A DNA stretch of 64,000 nt from Melieria omissa (lineage: Eukaryota > Arthropoda > Insecta > Diptera > Ulidiidae). The position numbers and the translations under genes are program-made. The stretch lies in assembly GCA_963971225.1 (NCBI GenBank), contig OZ020270.1:74540432-74604431 (forward strand). Direction: 5' to 3'. The notes beneath the pieces were generated by a model. The model was not told the origin of the DNA. It ran no database searches and saw only the letters and a program-made list of their open reading frames with translations. Each line of letters opens with the position of its first letter. Within the stretch, counting starts at the first letter, position 1. This document shows, in pieces, positions 20,070-29,684 of this stretch.

Positions 20070-20490
20070 TGTTACGAATACTAGGTCTAGTGGGCTATGT
20101 ATCACTGGATTGTGCAATTTGAAAATGAAACAACTTTAATTATTCCAACGCAGTCAATTCAAAACCAAAAGTCACTTTATTATTCACACTTTTACACTTT
20201 ACTGTTCGTACACTTAAGTATTTGCTTAATTACTCCGTGTGGCAACTTCACCTGTCAAAACCAGACTGACCCGCTGCGCCGCATCCGGCTGCCTTTTATA
20301 TCCGTCCGGCCATCGCGCAGATCGTTCTCGCACATTCCCGAGTGGACTAAAGGCTTCCCTGATGATCGCGACCATCGTTGCCAGATTGGACTAAAAGTTA
20401 TTATCGCGGCCGTCGTTGCCACATTGAATTATAGCACGGCGCGAAGCGGCAGGGTTGCTTTGCACAGCGACAGACTGTCTTATCGTTACA
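20070..20490 (-). repeat. 5' LTR of copy A1
   Basis: 421 bp with the same ends as 8918-9341. It contains a TATAAAAGGCAGC promoter box (20297 region, written on the minus strand) and the U5 AATAAAG signal. TSD ATAT follows at 20491-20494. Confidence 0.93.
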
Positions 20491-20494
20491 ATAT

Positions 20495-20600
20495 AATCGG
20501 ACACACCCACTTTCCGTGCCCACTAAACTAACAAAATAAAGCTATGGTACATGTCTGAAAATTAATGTTGATGTAAAATGATTCTATTTTTTATAGCGGT
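20495..20600. repeat. Helitron/DINE-like repeat, part 2
   Basis: Continuation of the repeat interrupted by copy A1 (the CACACCCACTTTCCG and ACGCCCAC-type tracts are typical of it). It ends at the SINE TSD (20601-20610). Confidence 0.5.
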
Positions 20601-20610
20601 AAACATAAGC

Positions 20611-20941
20611 AGCCGCCGTGGCTCAGTTGGTTAGTGCGCGGTCCAGCGAGTCGCATGCAGAGCGACGCAGGATCAAATACTGCATGTAGTAACACCTAAA
20701 AAAAATAACGGGAAACTCGTTTTCTCTTTCGGGGGCTGTCCTCTCAGCTGGAAATGGCAAACCTCTGAGAGCAAAAATTGCCTATGAAAAAGCTCCCAAC
20801 CTGCCGTTCGGAACCGGCATAAAACTGTAGGTCCCTTCCACCCGCGTACAAAATTCACACGCACAACACGGGTGGTTGCGGGAAGCTAGGCCTTAGTCTC
20901 GCGTAAGCGGGCTGTCGTGCCAATCAATTATTAATTAATTA
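20611..20941 (+). repeat. tRNA-derived SINE, copy 1, TSD AAACATAAGC
   Basis: A 331-bp element flanked by AAACATAAGC at 20601-20610 and 20942-20951. The head is tRNA-like: an A-box TGGCTCAGTTGG (20619-20630) and a B-box-like GGATCAAATACT (20670-20681), i.e. an internal RNA polymerase III promoter. The body (CTGTCCTCTCAGCTGG, CCTATGAAAAAGCTCCC, GGTTGCGGGAAGCTAGG) recurs in two more copies at 25171-25957 and 46951-47254. The tail is ATT/TAA-rich. It encodes no protein, so it must borrow the machinery of a LINE. Confidence 0.9.
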
Positions 20942-20951
20942 AAACATAAGC

Positions 20952-21507
20952 TATATATGGTTGACCACGCCCACCTTTTACGCCTTCCTGCAATGTCCAT
21001 TATGATGACAGAAATTAACTGTGGTATATTTGTGCAAAACAATATGGATGGTTTTGCGAGTCATTGCAGCAAATATCTATATGTTGTATGCTTGTTTGTT
21101 GGTCCCACGACACTAAAACTCAAAAACTAGACAGTCGTTGAGTTGAATTTGTCACGGTATGTTCGTCTTGAGTAAGTCTCGGTAAGTGCGAATATGTCCC
21201 GATAGGTAGGCGTGGAATCTCCCATACAACTTAAATTTTCTATATGGAATATCTTCGGAATGACAAACCGAGTAGCATTAAAATTTGGTGCGGGGTCACC
21301 GTTTAGCTATGCCGTTTCCCTGGTTTAACTTTGTAAGCGTTGGACAAGGGGTGTGGCACTTTTTAAGCAACTCAAATGTTTTGAATCACTGTGGAACTAC
21401 AAATCACACTTCAAAGATTTAAGATTTAGATGTGCCCTTCGACATAGAACCCAAATTTTTAATGTGGAATAGCTTCGGAGCAATAAGTTGGAAAGCTTTG
21501 AACTTTT
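20952..21507. repeat. Helitron/DINE-like repeat, part 3
   Basis: Non-coding. It matches, in opposite orientation, 50240-51107, including TATGGATGGTTTTGCGAGTC and the repeated AAGGGGCGTGGC / CCCTTCGAC modules. No ORF. It ends at the TSD of an R1-type fragment. Confidence 0.55.
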
Positions 21508-21516
21508 GTATACCAT

Positions 21517-21995
21517 TTTTTTCCGCGCAGGAGGTGGAAATCTTCATAGATACTGATGGCAACCCATCAGCATGCCGGATTCTTACCGACTAAAACCAGC
21601 CCCCGTTAACCCTTCACTACCCCTACGGAACTGCCGTAAGCATCGCATCATAGGGGGGGTTAAGCCCTATATTGTCGGCTCACTTCTGTCCTCCACGCGC
21701 CGTTGCTGTTCCAGCCAACGTTGCTTGGCCATGACCACTGTTGCGAAGTTGCGCACTGCCATCCAGTTTTGGGCCGATTCCAGCATTAGATCAACAACGC
21801 TGTCGGTTCGGACTTGCGCGCCCACCGTGGCCTCCAGATTAAGCCTCTGCGCAGATAACGGGGGCACAGGAACCAGACGTGGTTGGCATCCTCAACCGCC
21901 GTTGGACACGCCTCGCAGAATGGGGTTGCTTCGACGCCAATCCGGTGGAGGTATGACTTGAAGCAGCCATGCCCTGTCAGCAGCTGGGTTAAACA
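21517..21995 (-). pseudogene. R1-type non-LTR fragment: ORF2 C-terminus, 9-bp TSD
   Basis: Flanked by GTATACCAT at 21508-21516 and 21996-22004. A run of six T on the plus strand at the left side is the poly(A) end. It encodes the C-terminal zinc-like region (LTGHGCFKSYLHRIG, CEACPTAVEDANHVWFLCP), then after one frameshift near 21867 the tail LNLEATVGAQVRTDSVVDLM and KQRWLEQQRR. This C-terminal pattern is typical of R1-clade ORF2. The 5' part of the element is missing. Confidence 0.82.
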
Positions 21996-22004
21996 GTATA
22001 CCAT

Positions 22005-22470
22005 CGTCCCATAGATGTGTAATTCTACTGGCAAACATTTTATGGGCGTTGAACAAGGGGCGCGGCATATTTTTTGAGACTGAAATTTTCCGCGTAACTT
22101 TGGAACTAAAAGTCACATATCAATGAAACCCTTCGACTGGAGGAATGGATTGGGCATTACATAAAGATGGCGTGGCATTGCCCATAGAGTGTAGTATAAA
22201 GCAGGGTGCCCAAAACTTTCTTATGGAAGAGCAAACACCAATACATACAAAGTATACTGTGCTGTGTGTGTATACTAAATAAAATGCTTATGCCGACGAT
22301 CATTTACAAAAACAAATGAGGAACTGGAGTCCTCAGCCTATGCTGAAGAGTATTTACAAAAACAATTGAGCAACGAAAGCATAGGGCATGGGCACCTCTG
22401 GTATAAAGAAACTTGATTTATTGGGCCCATTGACTTCAAGCTTGCGTGCAAAGCCGCAGGGCTCTGCTAG
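22005..22470 (+). repeat. Helitron/DINE-like repeat, 3' end
   Basis: Non-coding continuation of the interrupted repeat. It ends AAGCCGCAGGGCTCTGCTAG at 22451-22470, followed by T. The same GC-rich ending with CTAG|T occurs at 56817-56820 and, reversed, at 50020-50023. Helitrons end in CTRR and insert before T. The class is inferred from the ends only, since no Rep/helicase is present. Confidence 0.6.
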
Positions 22471-23290
22471 TTTATAATATTTATAATGTTGTGCTTGTTA
22501 ATGTTGCTAAGCATATTTTTTAGTGTCTTGGTTTGCGAATTATGGCTTTTAAGAATGTCGCATTCTTCGAGCAGGTGTTTCATAGTGATTGTGTGCCTAC
22601 TACAGAGGTGACATGGAAGTGGAGTGGAGTTTTCCATTAAGCCAGTGGGATAAGTAGCTGCGTTTTCGTCCGAGTTGAACTGTTTATAGTAGTGTGTGTA
22701 GTCGTTCCAGTGCTGGCTTTGTTCTTTAGTGCACAATCTGTCCAATTGATGTAAGAAATCTGATGGGTTGAAGGTGGGATGAAGTGCAACAGGGGCGTTG
22801 GTAGCAAATTTAGTCGCTTCGTCGGCTGTGTCATTCCCCGCTATTCTAACATGGCCAGGTATCCACATAATTTTTATTTTGTGTTTTTGTGTTATTAGAA
22901 TATCGCGTATTTTTACGATTGTGGTATACATGTTTGATGTGTTTTCTATTGCTTTTATTGTAGAAAGCGAGTCGGTGCAAATTATGTGTTTACCCTTCGA
23001 TTTCTTGCACATGTTTGCAGCATAAAGTACGGCGTCGGATTCGGCTGTAAAGTTTGAGCAGTGCGGGACCAGATGTGCTAGTCGAAGAATGTTGTGTCTC
23101 GGGCCGACTATTGCGTAGCCAACCCCGTTCTCCTTTTTGGATCCGTCGGTGTAGTACAGATTCCAATTTTTAAATTTAGCGACACATTCTTGAAAGAGCG
23201 CAACGTACATTGAGGGCCTTGTTGTATTCTGAATGTAAATGTGAAGTTGGTACTACTGTCCAGAGCAGTCTTGGAATATATTATTTTAAA
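22471..23290 (-). pseudogene. I-clade non-LTR fragment: RNase H and C-terminus
   Basis: The open frame 23210-22467 encodes RNase H: LYYTDGSKKENG, SNFTAESDAVLYA, IICTDSLSTIKA and IMWIPGHVRIAGNDTADEA, followed by a Cys/His motif (PCHLCSRH, HLLEEC). Coding-like sequence extends to about 23290. The 3' end is AT-rich (ATTATAAATATTATAAAC), like the TAA-type tails of I elements. Strand and order would allow it to be the missing 3' part of retroposon F (24632-49389), separated by later insertions, but this is not proven. Confidence 0.78.
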
Positions 23291-23600
23291 ATGTAACATA
23301 TTAATATTACATATTAGTGGCTTTGAAAAGTAATGTTATATGACATATTACCTGAAAACCAAAGTAATATATTAGAAACAAGTTGTATTACTTCCAAAAT
23401 ATTGGTAACAATATTACTAGTAATTAGACTTAAGCCAGAAAATATTTAGAATTTTTAAGGACACATTAAAAACAGTAGTCTGATAGTCTGATTTGACTAA
23501 GATAAACTGCAGTTTATTATACATTTCTTAAACTCTAATCCACAAAAAAATTTAATTTTTTTTAACGAGCCAACGCGCAGGGGAAACCCCTATAAATGCG
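23291..23600. other. AT-rich DNA without recognisable gene
   Basis: Contains repeated ATATTACT/AATATTA motifs around 23300-23420. No ORF or known element recognised. Confidence 0.5.
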
Positions 23601-23614
23601 GACATTGCGCTGGT

Positions 23615-23758
23615 TCAGGAAGGATATATAGGTTGGAAGAAAGGATGTTGGGTGAAGAATTTATGGACTCTTGCCTTGAATCCATCAAGATCATAAGTGC
23701 TGGGGAAAACATCTGCAGGGAGACCATTCCACAATCGCATAACTAGCGGTTGCAAAAT
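23615..23758 (-). pseudogene. C-terminal fragment of a non-LTR ORF2 (CR1/Jockey-type)
   Basis: Minus-strand translation gives VMRLWNGLPADVF, DLDGFKARVHKFF and a stop near 23617. The RLWN-LP-x-VF pattern followed by a basic helix is the usual C-terminal end of many CR1/Jockey-type ORF2 proteins. Only about 45 codons remain. Confidence 0.55.
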
Positions 23759-24305
23759 TTTATTATATTTTTCTTAACGTTTTTATTTAGAGACTGGACA
23801 GTAAATTCCTTATTCTTTTTAGTGAAATAGGCATTCCCAGGCAACTGCTTAAATTCCGCCTTACAGTAGGTTTCATCATCGACAATCACGCAATCGAACT
23901 TGGTTACGTAATCGTCATACTGTTTTCGAGCCCGCGTCTTCGCTATTTTTTCTTTTGCTTCCGACCGGTCAGGCACTTTCTGCTGTTTGTAGGTCCTTAA
24001 TCTTTGACTTCACTTATATCGCACTTATGCCTGCTGCAGCTGCAACATCTCGGGTCGACCTCGTAGGAGTATTCCGATATGTTCTAACAACCTTTTTCAG
24101 CACTTCTGGGTGACTTGGACCCTTTTTTCTGCCTGATCCTTCGGTTCTGTAGATGAAGTTTCCCGCGTTGTAGTTGTTTATAACATTATAAATCGTTGCT
24201 ACGCTCGCTCTGCTTTCCCTTGCAATGTTTAGTCTAGACTTTGCTTATCAATCAAGTAAATGTCCAGTATTAATTTGCGGCAGCGTTCTTGTGGGCTGGA
24301 CATGT
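23759..24305 (-). pseudogene. Tc1/mariner-superfamily transposase remnant
   Basis: From near 24302, SSPQERCRKLILD looks like an N-terminal helix-turn-helix. After several stops and frameshifts the frame 23976-23743 reads KIAKTRARKQYDDYVTKFDC then IVDDETYCKAEFKQLPGNAYF. The DDETY block is the first catalytic Asp region of an IS630-Tc1-mariner type enzyme distinct from the mariner at 3060. The subfamily is uncertain. The remaining catalytic domain is missing. Confidence 0.6.
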
Positions 24306-24631
24306 TGACTGAAGTAGATCTAAGATGCAATTGACTAATTTAGCAAGAAACTGCAAAACTCGAAAATACCAGGCTCCAACTCTTGACATTGTCGGATGCT
24401 GGATGCGTAAAAATTCTAAAATGTTTCAGCTTCAGCTATTTTATTAATACCGAGTTGAACTGGTACATGTAAGACATTTTTGCTATTTTTATACTAGTAC
24501 CAAGTAAAACTGAATGTCTTCGATACGTGTACTTTTCAGTTTTCAAGAAATATTAAATAAATTTATAAAGTATTTTTTTAATACTTAAAAACAAGGTGAT
24601 AAATATTGATACATTTTAGGTCTCTTCTGTG
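24306..24631. other. AT-rich DNA, no gene seen
   Basis: Non-coding; perhaps the 3' untranslated region of retroposon F or flank of the transposon remnant. It contains two similar segments with GTACC/TAAAACTGAATG, but I see no clear terminal repeat. Confidence 0.45.
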
Positions 24632-24796
24632 CTGCATTTTTTCACAAGGCTGCAGTCACACTGTTTTGGAGTGTGATGCTTGAGTACTTGTTTTGGGAAT
24701 AAGTTGTCAGTTGGATTGATAATTTTAGAAATTAATTTCCAAGTCGCAGACTTTACTTTTTGGTCCAAAGACGGCAAACCAGTCTCTGTAAGTATG
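24632..24796 (-). pseudogene. Retroposon F, segment beyond element E (RT thumb region)
   Basis: The minus-strand frame GLPSLDQKVKSATWKLISKI continues exactly from RSTPIPN at 46257 and beyond when element E and one copy of its 4-bp target are removed. The frame ends at a TAA near 24632. This continuity shows that E landed in an older I-clade retroposon. Confidence 0.75.
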
Positions 24797-24957
24797 TGTG
24801 AGTCGTAGACGAAAGGAAAATGCTTTATTGGTTTTTTTAGTTTAGTTTAAATAATTTCGGCCGGATTAGGATTTCCACACTGACCACACCGAACCGCGCG
24901 CTTCGCTCACTCTTTGCCGACTAACTCTCGCCGCTCTTCCCCTGCAGCCCGTTCACA
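24797..24957 (-). repeat. 3' LTR of element E
   Basis: 161 bp from TGTGAGTCG to GTTCACA on the plus strand. It matches the pieces of the right-hand LTR at 42348-42360, 43400-43511, 45437-45451 and 46189-46256. It has AATAAAGC on the minus strand as polyadenylation signal. Confidence 0.85.
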
Positions 24958-25170
24958 GTCGGCCTCTCCTGACATTCAGCGTCCTCGCTGTCGTGGTCCC
25001 AATCGTCGGCTTCCGAGTCGTCGTCCTCTTCATCACCATCCTCTGGCAATGCGCACCAGGGCTTCAAGGCATCGGAGGCGTACACTGATGTGTAGTGACG
25101 CTGGGTTCGTTGCGACTTCGGCAAATCTTTAACCACGTACCGGTCGTTTCCCAGAGCCTTCTTCTTCTTG
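24958..25170 (-). pseudogene. Element E integrase C-terminal tail
   Basis: The frame reads KKKKALGNDRYVVKDLPKSQ then RHYTSVYASDALKPW and a strongly acidic DGDEEDDDSEADDWDHDSED end. LGNDRYVV after a GPY/F-type module is usual at the end of Mdg3-like Pol. It is separated from the module (RYKGPLLI, about 25970) by the SINE insertion. Confidence 0.75.
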
Positions 25171-25957
25171 ACTGGCACGACAGCCCGAATACGAGACTAA
25201 GGCCTAGCTACCCGCAACCATTCGTGTTGTGCGTGAGTTATGGTATGTTGAAGTGAAACCACTGGAGGAAAACACTTAGCACTAAAAATCAAACACGACT
25301 GTTCGCTTTGAGATTGGTACAATTAATTAATTTATTGTGGCAAGTTTTGCCCTTTTATAGTAAGTTTGAATACAGTGAAGTTTGAGTACAAGAAATAAAC
25401 AAAAGTGGAGACGATGAAAATAGGCCATGCTGACCGATGCGTCTGGTAAATTTCGTGGTATCGACTGCCGTTCCTCGATCAATGCACTATTGATTCGCTG
25501 AGCGTTGCATTATTGGTGTTGTTTGTTGTTCTCTGCAGCTTGGGTGGTTGATCGCTAAGCGGTTGTTTACATTGTAGTTGATTTGCTAAGCGGTGCATTA
25601 TCGTTGCTGCTACATTGTTCGTTGATGTTGTTTACATTGTTTGTTGGTGTTGTTTACATTGTTTGAGTGTCAGCAGTTTGTCGCTCTTGGTGGTGTGTGT
25701 TACGTGGGTGATGTCGTAACTCGTGCGAATTTGTACACGGATGGAAGGGACCTACAGTTTTATGCCGATTTCGAACGGCGAGTTGGGAGCTTTTTCATAG
25801 GCAATTTTACTCTCAGAGGTTTGCCATTTTCTGCTGAGAGGACAGCCGCCGAAAGAAAAATTGTTGTTTTTCTTTTTTTCGGTGTTAACGAAACGGAGTA
25901 TTGAACTCGCGGAGTCTTGACTCGCTGTCCAACGCACTAGCCAGCTGAGCCTTGGCT
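25171..25957 (-). repeat. tRNA-derived SINE, copy 3, containing a solo LTR
   Basis: Minus-strand copy of the family at 20611 and 46951: tRNA-like head AGCCAAGGCTCAGCTGG at the right end, body with CTGTCCTCTCAGCAG and GAAAAAGCTCCCAACTCGCC, and tail end with GGTTGCGGGTAGCTAGG at the left. A 486-bp solo LTR (25236-25721) interrupts it. A TSD for the SINE itself is not clear. Confidence 0.85.
25236..25721 (-). repeat. Solo LTR of an errantivirus-type gypsy element, TSD CGTG
   Basis: 486 bp inside SINE copy 3, flanked by CGTG at 25232-25235 and 25722-25725. Removing it restores the SINE body exactly. Ends are AGTTA...TAACT, the terminal type used by element B and by errantiviruses such as gypsy. 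On the minus strand a CTATAAAAGGGC box is followed by an AATAAA. Its sequence differs from the LTR of B, so it comes from another family. Confidence 0.85.
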
Positions 25958-27586
25958 ATCAGTAATGGCCCCTTGTATCGCGGCTCGAGCTTTCGTGATG
26001 TGCCGCTGCTCGTCGGTTCATTCTCCGCCAGCACCAAGTCACCAACCTGGTAAGGTGTTGGCGACGAATGCCGCTGGTCGTATCGTTGCTTGGCTCTGGC
26101 GCGCTGGTTGTCAATTCGCGTCGCAGCCATCTCCCGCACGTGCTGCAAGTCCACGGCATTTGTCGATCCTTCTTCGTTGTCTTGGAGGATCGTCGTGATC
26201 TGGTTACCAAGTCCGGGTCTAGGCTGGTGAATTAAGGCTCCACTGAATTTTGGTAACTTTCTCGTCCCATTTCTTGTCTGTTTCTGCTGAAGGTCGAAGC
26301 ATTGAGAGGATCGTACGGTTGACCCGCTCCACCTGCCCGTTCGCCCGAGGTGTACGCACAGCGTTAAGTATGTGCTTGATGTCATGTTCTTTGCAGTATT
26401 TCTCAAACTCCTTTGATGTGAATGCCGTACCTCGGTCGATACGGTGTGGTAACCCAAAACAAGGGCTCACTTCGTGCAATGTATGAAGTACGAATTTCGT
26501 GGCGGTGCTCTTCACCGGTTTGATGACCACGTATTTCGTGAAGGAGTCAACCAGAACAAGAACGTGCTCGTTGCGTCTACTGCTTTTGGGGAATGGCCCC
26601 AAGTGGTCCAAATGGATGGTGTGGAACGGAATCGGTGAGATCTGATCATAGTGGTACTCACCCTCTTGCAGGCCACCCGGCAGCTTGTTGAAGCTGCATT
26701 CCACGCACGACTGTACATACACCTTGACGAAGCGACGCATTCGCAGGAACCACATTGTTCGTTTTATTACCTCCAACGTCCGATCCACGCCGAGGTGACC
26801 TCGCTTATCATGAGCTTCGTGAGTCACCTTCCACTGAAGAGCCTTCGGCACCACCCATAGCTTTTGCTGGTTGCTGCTACGGTAGAGCCGTCCGTGTGCG
26901 ATGACGTAGTCGTCACATAGCTGCTTGTCGCCTTCGCGTACCTTCTCCACAATCGATTTTATGCGCTCGTCTTGTAACTGCATGCTGAACAGCCAGTCGT
27001 CGCTGCTGATGCTCACCTTTTCGATTTTTAGCGACGTGGTGTCTACCTCGTGTGGATCTTCTATTGGCTGTCGGGTCAACGCGTCCACGTGATTCATTCG
27101 ATGTTCCTTTCGATGCTCAACCTCGATATCAAAATCCTGCACTCGCAGCCACCAGCGTGCGATTCTAGGTATCAAGTTCTTCTTCTCCATTGCGGCCTTC
27201 ACTGCGTTGCAATCGGTAACCACCTTGACGTGTTTGCCGTAGATGTAGAACCTAAAACGTTCCAGCGTTTCGACCACTGCCAATGTTTCTAATTCGTAGC
27301 TATGAAACTTGCGTTCGCTCTCGCTCGTGGAACGGCTGTAGTACGCTACCGGTTTCCAGTCGATTTCATCCTTCTGCAGGAGCTCTCCAGCGATACCATG
27401 CGAACTTGCATCGGTATGCACTTCGTGACACGCGGCCACTTTGTACGCGTCGAGCATCGGTTTTGTCGACAATGCTGCTTTAAGCTCGTTGAATGCTTTG
27501 TCATTGCTCGGCGTCCAGCTAAACGTTGCATTCTTTTGCAGGAACTTTCGTAGCGGTTCAGCGATCAGCGCGTATCCGAGAACCAA
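25958..27586 (-). pseudogene. Element E RNase H and integrase
   Basis: 27586-26219 is a 455-residue open stretch: RNase H (EVHTDASSHGIAGELLQ, then VVTDCNAVKAAM and NHVDALTRQP), the integrase zinc-binding HHCC (HDKRGHLGVDRTL to CVECSFNK), then the core with HLDHLGPFP (Asp), HRIDRGTAFTSKEFE (Asp) and ANGQVERVNRTI (Glu). A frame change near 26220 leads to 25885-26457, which carries NEEGSTNAVDLQHV-type sequence and the module GDLVLAENEPTSSG to RYKGPLLI. The catalytic residues are intact but the frame is split from RT (stop near 27590). Confidence 0.85.
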
Positions 27587-27589
27587 TTT

Positions 27590-28372
27590 CCTGAACTAGC
27601 CGCTCAAACCCAAGAATCGACGTATCTCCGTAACGTTTGTTGGGGTTGGGAAACTTGACACTGCTTCGGTTTTGACTAGCCCAGGGGTGATACCCTGCGG
27701 CGTCAGCTGGTGACCCAGGAAATCGATGGTCGTCTTCAGGGACTCGCATTTCGCAACATTCAAAGTTAGTTTCATTTCGCGCAACACCTCCAGCAACCTC
27801 TCCAACTTGCCCAACGTTTCTGCTGTGGTGTTTCCCCCGATGAGGATGTCATCTATATAGTTGATCATATCTCCCGACTGCGTCCTTTCTTGTTTCCTGT
27901 CCATCAAGCGATTGAAAGTTACCGGCGCGTTTTTGAGGCCGAATGGCATCCTCTTGAATTCATATAGACCTTCTGGTGTGATAAAGGCGGTCTACTTACG
28001 GCTTCTTTTACTGATTGGAATCTGAAAAATCAAAACTGCCTAGCATTCTGTAACTGCTCCTCGATATTCGGTATCGGATGAATTTTTTTTCGCGCAAACT
28101 GGTTTAGCCGTCGATAGTCGACTCAGAGGTGGTCCGAACCTTATTTTTTTCTGACGAGTAGCGTCGGGCTCGCGTATTCCGACTGCTACTTCGTGATAAT
28201 GTCATTTTCGATCACTTCGTTTATTATGCGCGACACCGTGGCCTTTTTAGGCTCTGGCACACGATAAGGCCTTTGCGCGATTGGCTTATCCGTGTCCAGC
28301 TCGATTTCCATTTCGACCTGATTGGTCTTACCACTTTCACTAATGTCCTTTGCAAATACGTCCCGATAATTA
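27590..28372 (-). pseudogene. Element E reverse transcriptase, degenerate
   Basis: The right part encodes the pre-RT linker (NNYRDVFAKDIS across the palindromic insertion, then EPKKATVSRIINEVIE). The DYRRLNQFARK and HPIPNIEEQL blocks follow near 28080-28120 with several stops. 27949-27596 gives MPFGLKNAPVTFNRLMD, NYIDDILIGG (catalytic YIDD) and FLGHQLTPQGI. A short sequence anomaly precedes YIDD. The enzyme is not translatable from this copy. Confidence 0.75.
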
Positions 28373-28888
28373 CACTACTCGACACGAAAAATGCTCCTAA
28401 AAACAAAAGTATTTTTTAAACCAATTTTCGGCTGCTGAACACGAAACTGAAAATCAAAAAATTTTCTTAAGAAGCGTTTTCGAAAAATCTTCGAAAAACA
28501 CGTTTTTCCCCTCTTATTTCAGTTATGAGCACACCACAAGTATTCGAAATTTTATGATTTTTGAAATTGGTCGAAAAATTCACTTTTTTACAACTTTCAC
28601 CGTCAGTTACCTCCCCAAATCTCTGATTTTGACAATCTATATACCGTTGAAAAGGCTAGTTAATTACCTTCTGAACGACGGGCCACATGTGTTAGTCGGA
28701 TGGTTGGCTTACGAGATATGTGGTTATAACTGAAATAAGAGGGGAAAAACGTGTTTTCGAAGATTTGTGGAAACGCTTCTTAAGAAAATGTTTTGATTTT
28801 CAGTTTCGTGTTCAGCAGCCGAAGATTAATCTAAAAAATACTTATGTTTTTAGGAGCACGCGATGAACCCATTTTTTGTCGAGTAGTG
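28373..28888. mobile_element. Palindromic CACTA-end MITE, TSD TTA
   Basis: 516 bp starting CACTACTCGAC and ending GTCGAGTAGTG, flanked by TTA at 28370-28372 and 28889-28891. Removal restores the NNYRDVF reading frame of element E. The terminal inverted repeats are very long, about 170 bp (for example AACTGAAATAAGAGGGG on the right mirrors its complement on the left), leaving a central unique part of about 170 bp. CACTA termini with a 3-bp TSD are the marks of CACTA/CMC transposons. No ORF. Confidence 0.8.
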
Positions 28889-28891
28889 TTA

Positions 28892-29249
28892 TTGAGCAAC
28901 TGCCCTAACACTTGCTTTTCGGCCAGGTCACCGTCACATCGAATGTCTTCCGCCTCCAGTTCCGCACGCCGCACTGACGTTCGCCTCTCGACACACCACT
29001 CATTTTAAACATACATTTACCGTTCCCAAACGTGAAACAAACGTCATTGTTACCGAACAATATCTGTCCTATAATGACGTCGCCGACCGTACATAGTTTT
29101 TTTGTTGGTGTGGCTTAACCCGCCGCCAACACCTCGAATGTGAACTCTACACGTTTGCCTTTTAAGCATTCGGCTACCGATTGGCGCACCATGTTGCACT
29201 GACTTCCAGTGTCTACAAAAGCACTAACGCTTCTCCCGTTTATACGTAT
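28892..29249 (-). pseudogene. Element E protease region
   Basis: The frame at 29115-29249 reads TIRINGRSVSAFVDTGSQCN with the retropepsin DTG, then RQSVAECLKGKRVEF and a stop near 29115. Downstream, 28892-29110 contains VGDVIIGQILFGN-like sequence, the second half of the protease. A solo LTR interrupts the N-terminal side. Confidence 0.72.
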
Positions 29250-29684
29250 TGTTACGAAATTCCACAGTTCGTTATCGACGGTTCGTTTTGATTGTATTTG
29301 AAAATAAAACAATTTCAGTTATTCAGCGCAAACTCAGTCAGAACTAACAATCCTTTATTTACAGAATTTACACTTCGCTTGTATCTACACTTGTTACCAC
29401 TTTGCTTGCTTAACACAGACTCGACTCATTGCGCTGCACACTGCTGCTTTTATACCAGTTTTCTTATCACGCCGAAGTTTCTTGCAACTTCCAATTGGAA
29501 AGCGCTTGACCATTCTCGCACAGCCCATTTCTTCGAGAACCATCCTTGCCATATCGGACTATACCAAGCGAATTATACCAAATTTGCCGTACTTCAAAGT
29601 GCATGCCTTAAAGTATGCTTCGAAAACATTCGTGCAGAGAAAAGCATTCCTGTACAGTACGACACGGAGTTTCTCATCGTATCA
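29250..29684 (-). repeat. Solo LTR, gypsy family C-like, TSD GTAT
   Basis: 435 bp flanked by GTAT at 29246-29249 and 29685-29688. On the minus strand it begins TGATACGATGAG and ends TCGTAACA, as in the C2 LTR (62652-63055). It has GGTATAAAAGCAGCAGTG as promoter box and AATAAAGG as polyadenylation signal. It sits inside the protease of element E. Confidence 0.9.

Larger units (their letters stand above)
8918..20490 (-). mobile_element. Ty3/gypsy family A, copy A1, with a LOA-like element nested in its RT gene
   Basis: LTRs at 8918-9341 and 20070-20490, TG...CA ends, and the 4-bp TSD ATAT at 8914-8917 and 20491-20494. Order on the minus strand: 5' LTR, primer binding site, gag, protease, RT (interrupted), RNase H, integrase, 3' LTR. 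No envelope gene is seen. Removing the nested element and one TSD copy leaves about 6.1 kb. The two LTRs differ at only a few positions plus one short indel, so the insertion looks young, yet gag and pol carry several frameshifts and stops. Confidence 0.93.

Noticed and set aside
20611..20690. tRNA gene
   Set aside because: The A- and B-box-like sequences are part of a 331-bp repeat with two other copies and a TSD, and no cloverleaf with a complete acceptor stem is apparent. Called a SINE.
24921..25178. Host gene for an acidic nuclear protein (DGDEEDDDSEADDWDHDSED)
   Set aside because: The preceding LGNDRYVVKDL and the position next to the LTR show it is the Pol C-terminus of gypsy element E.
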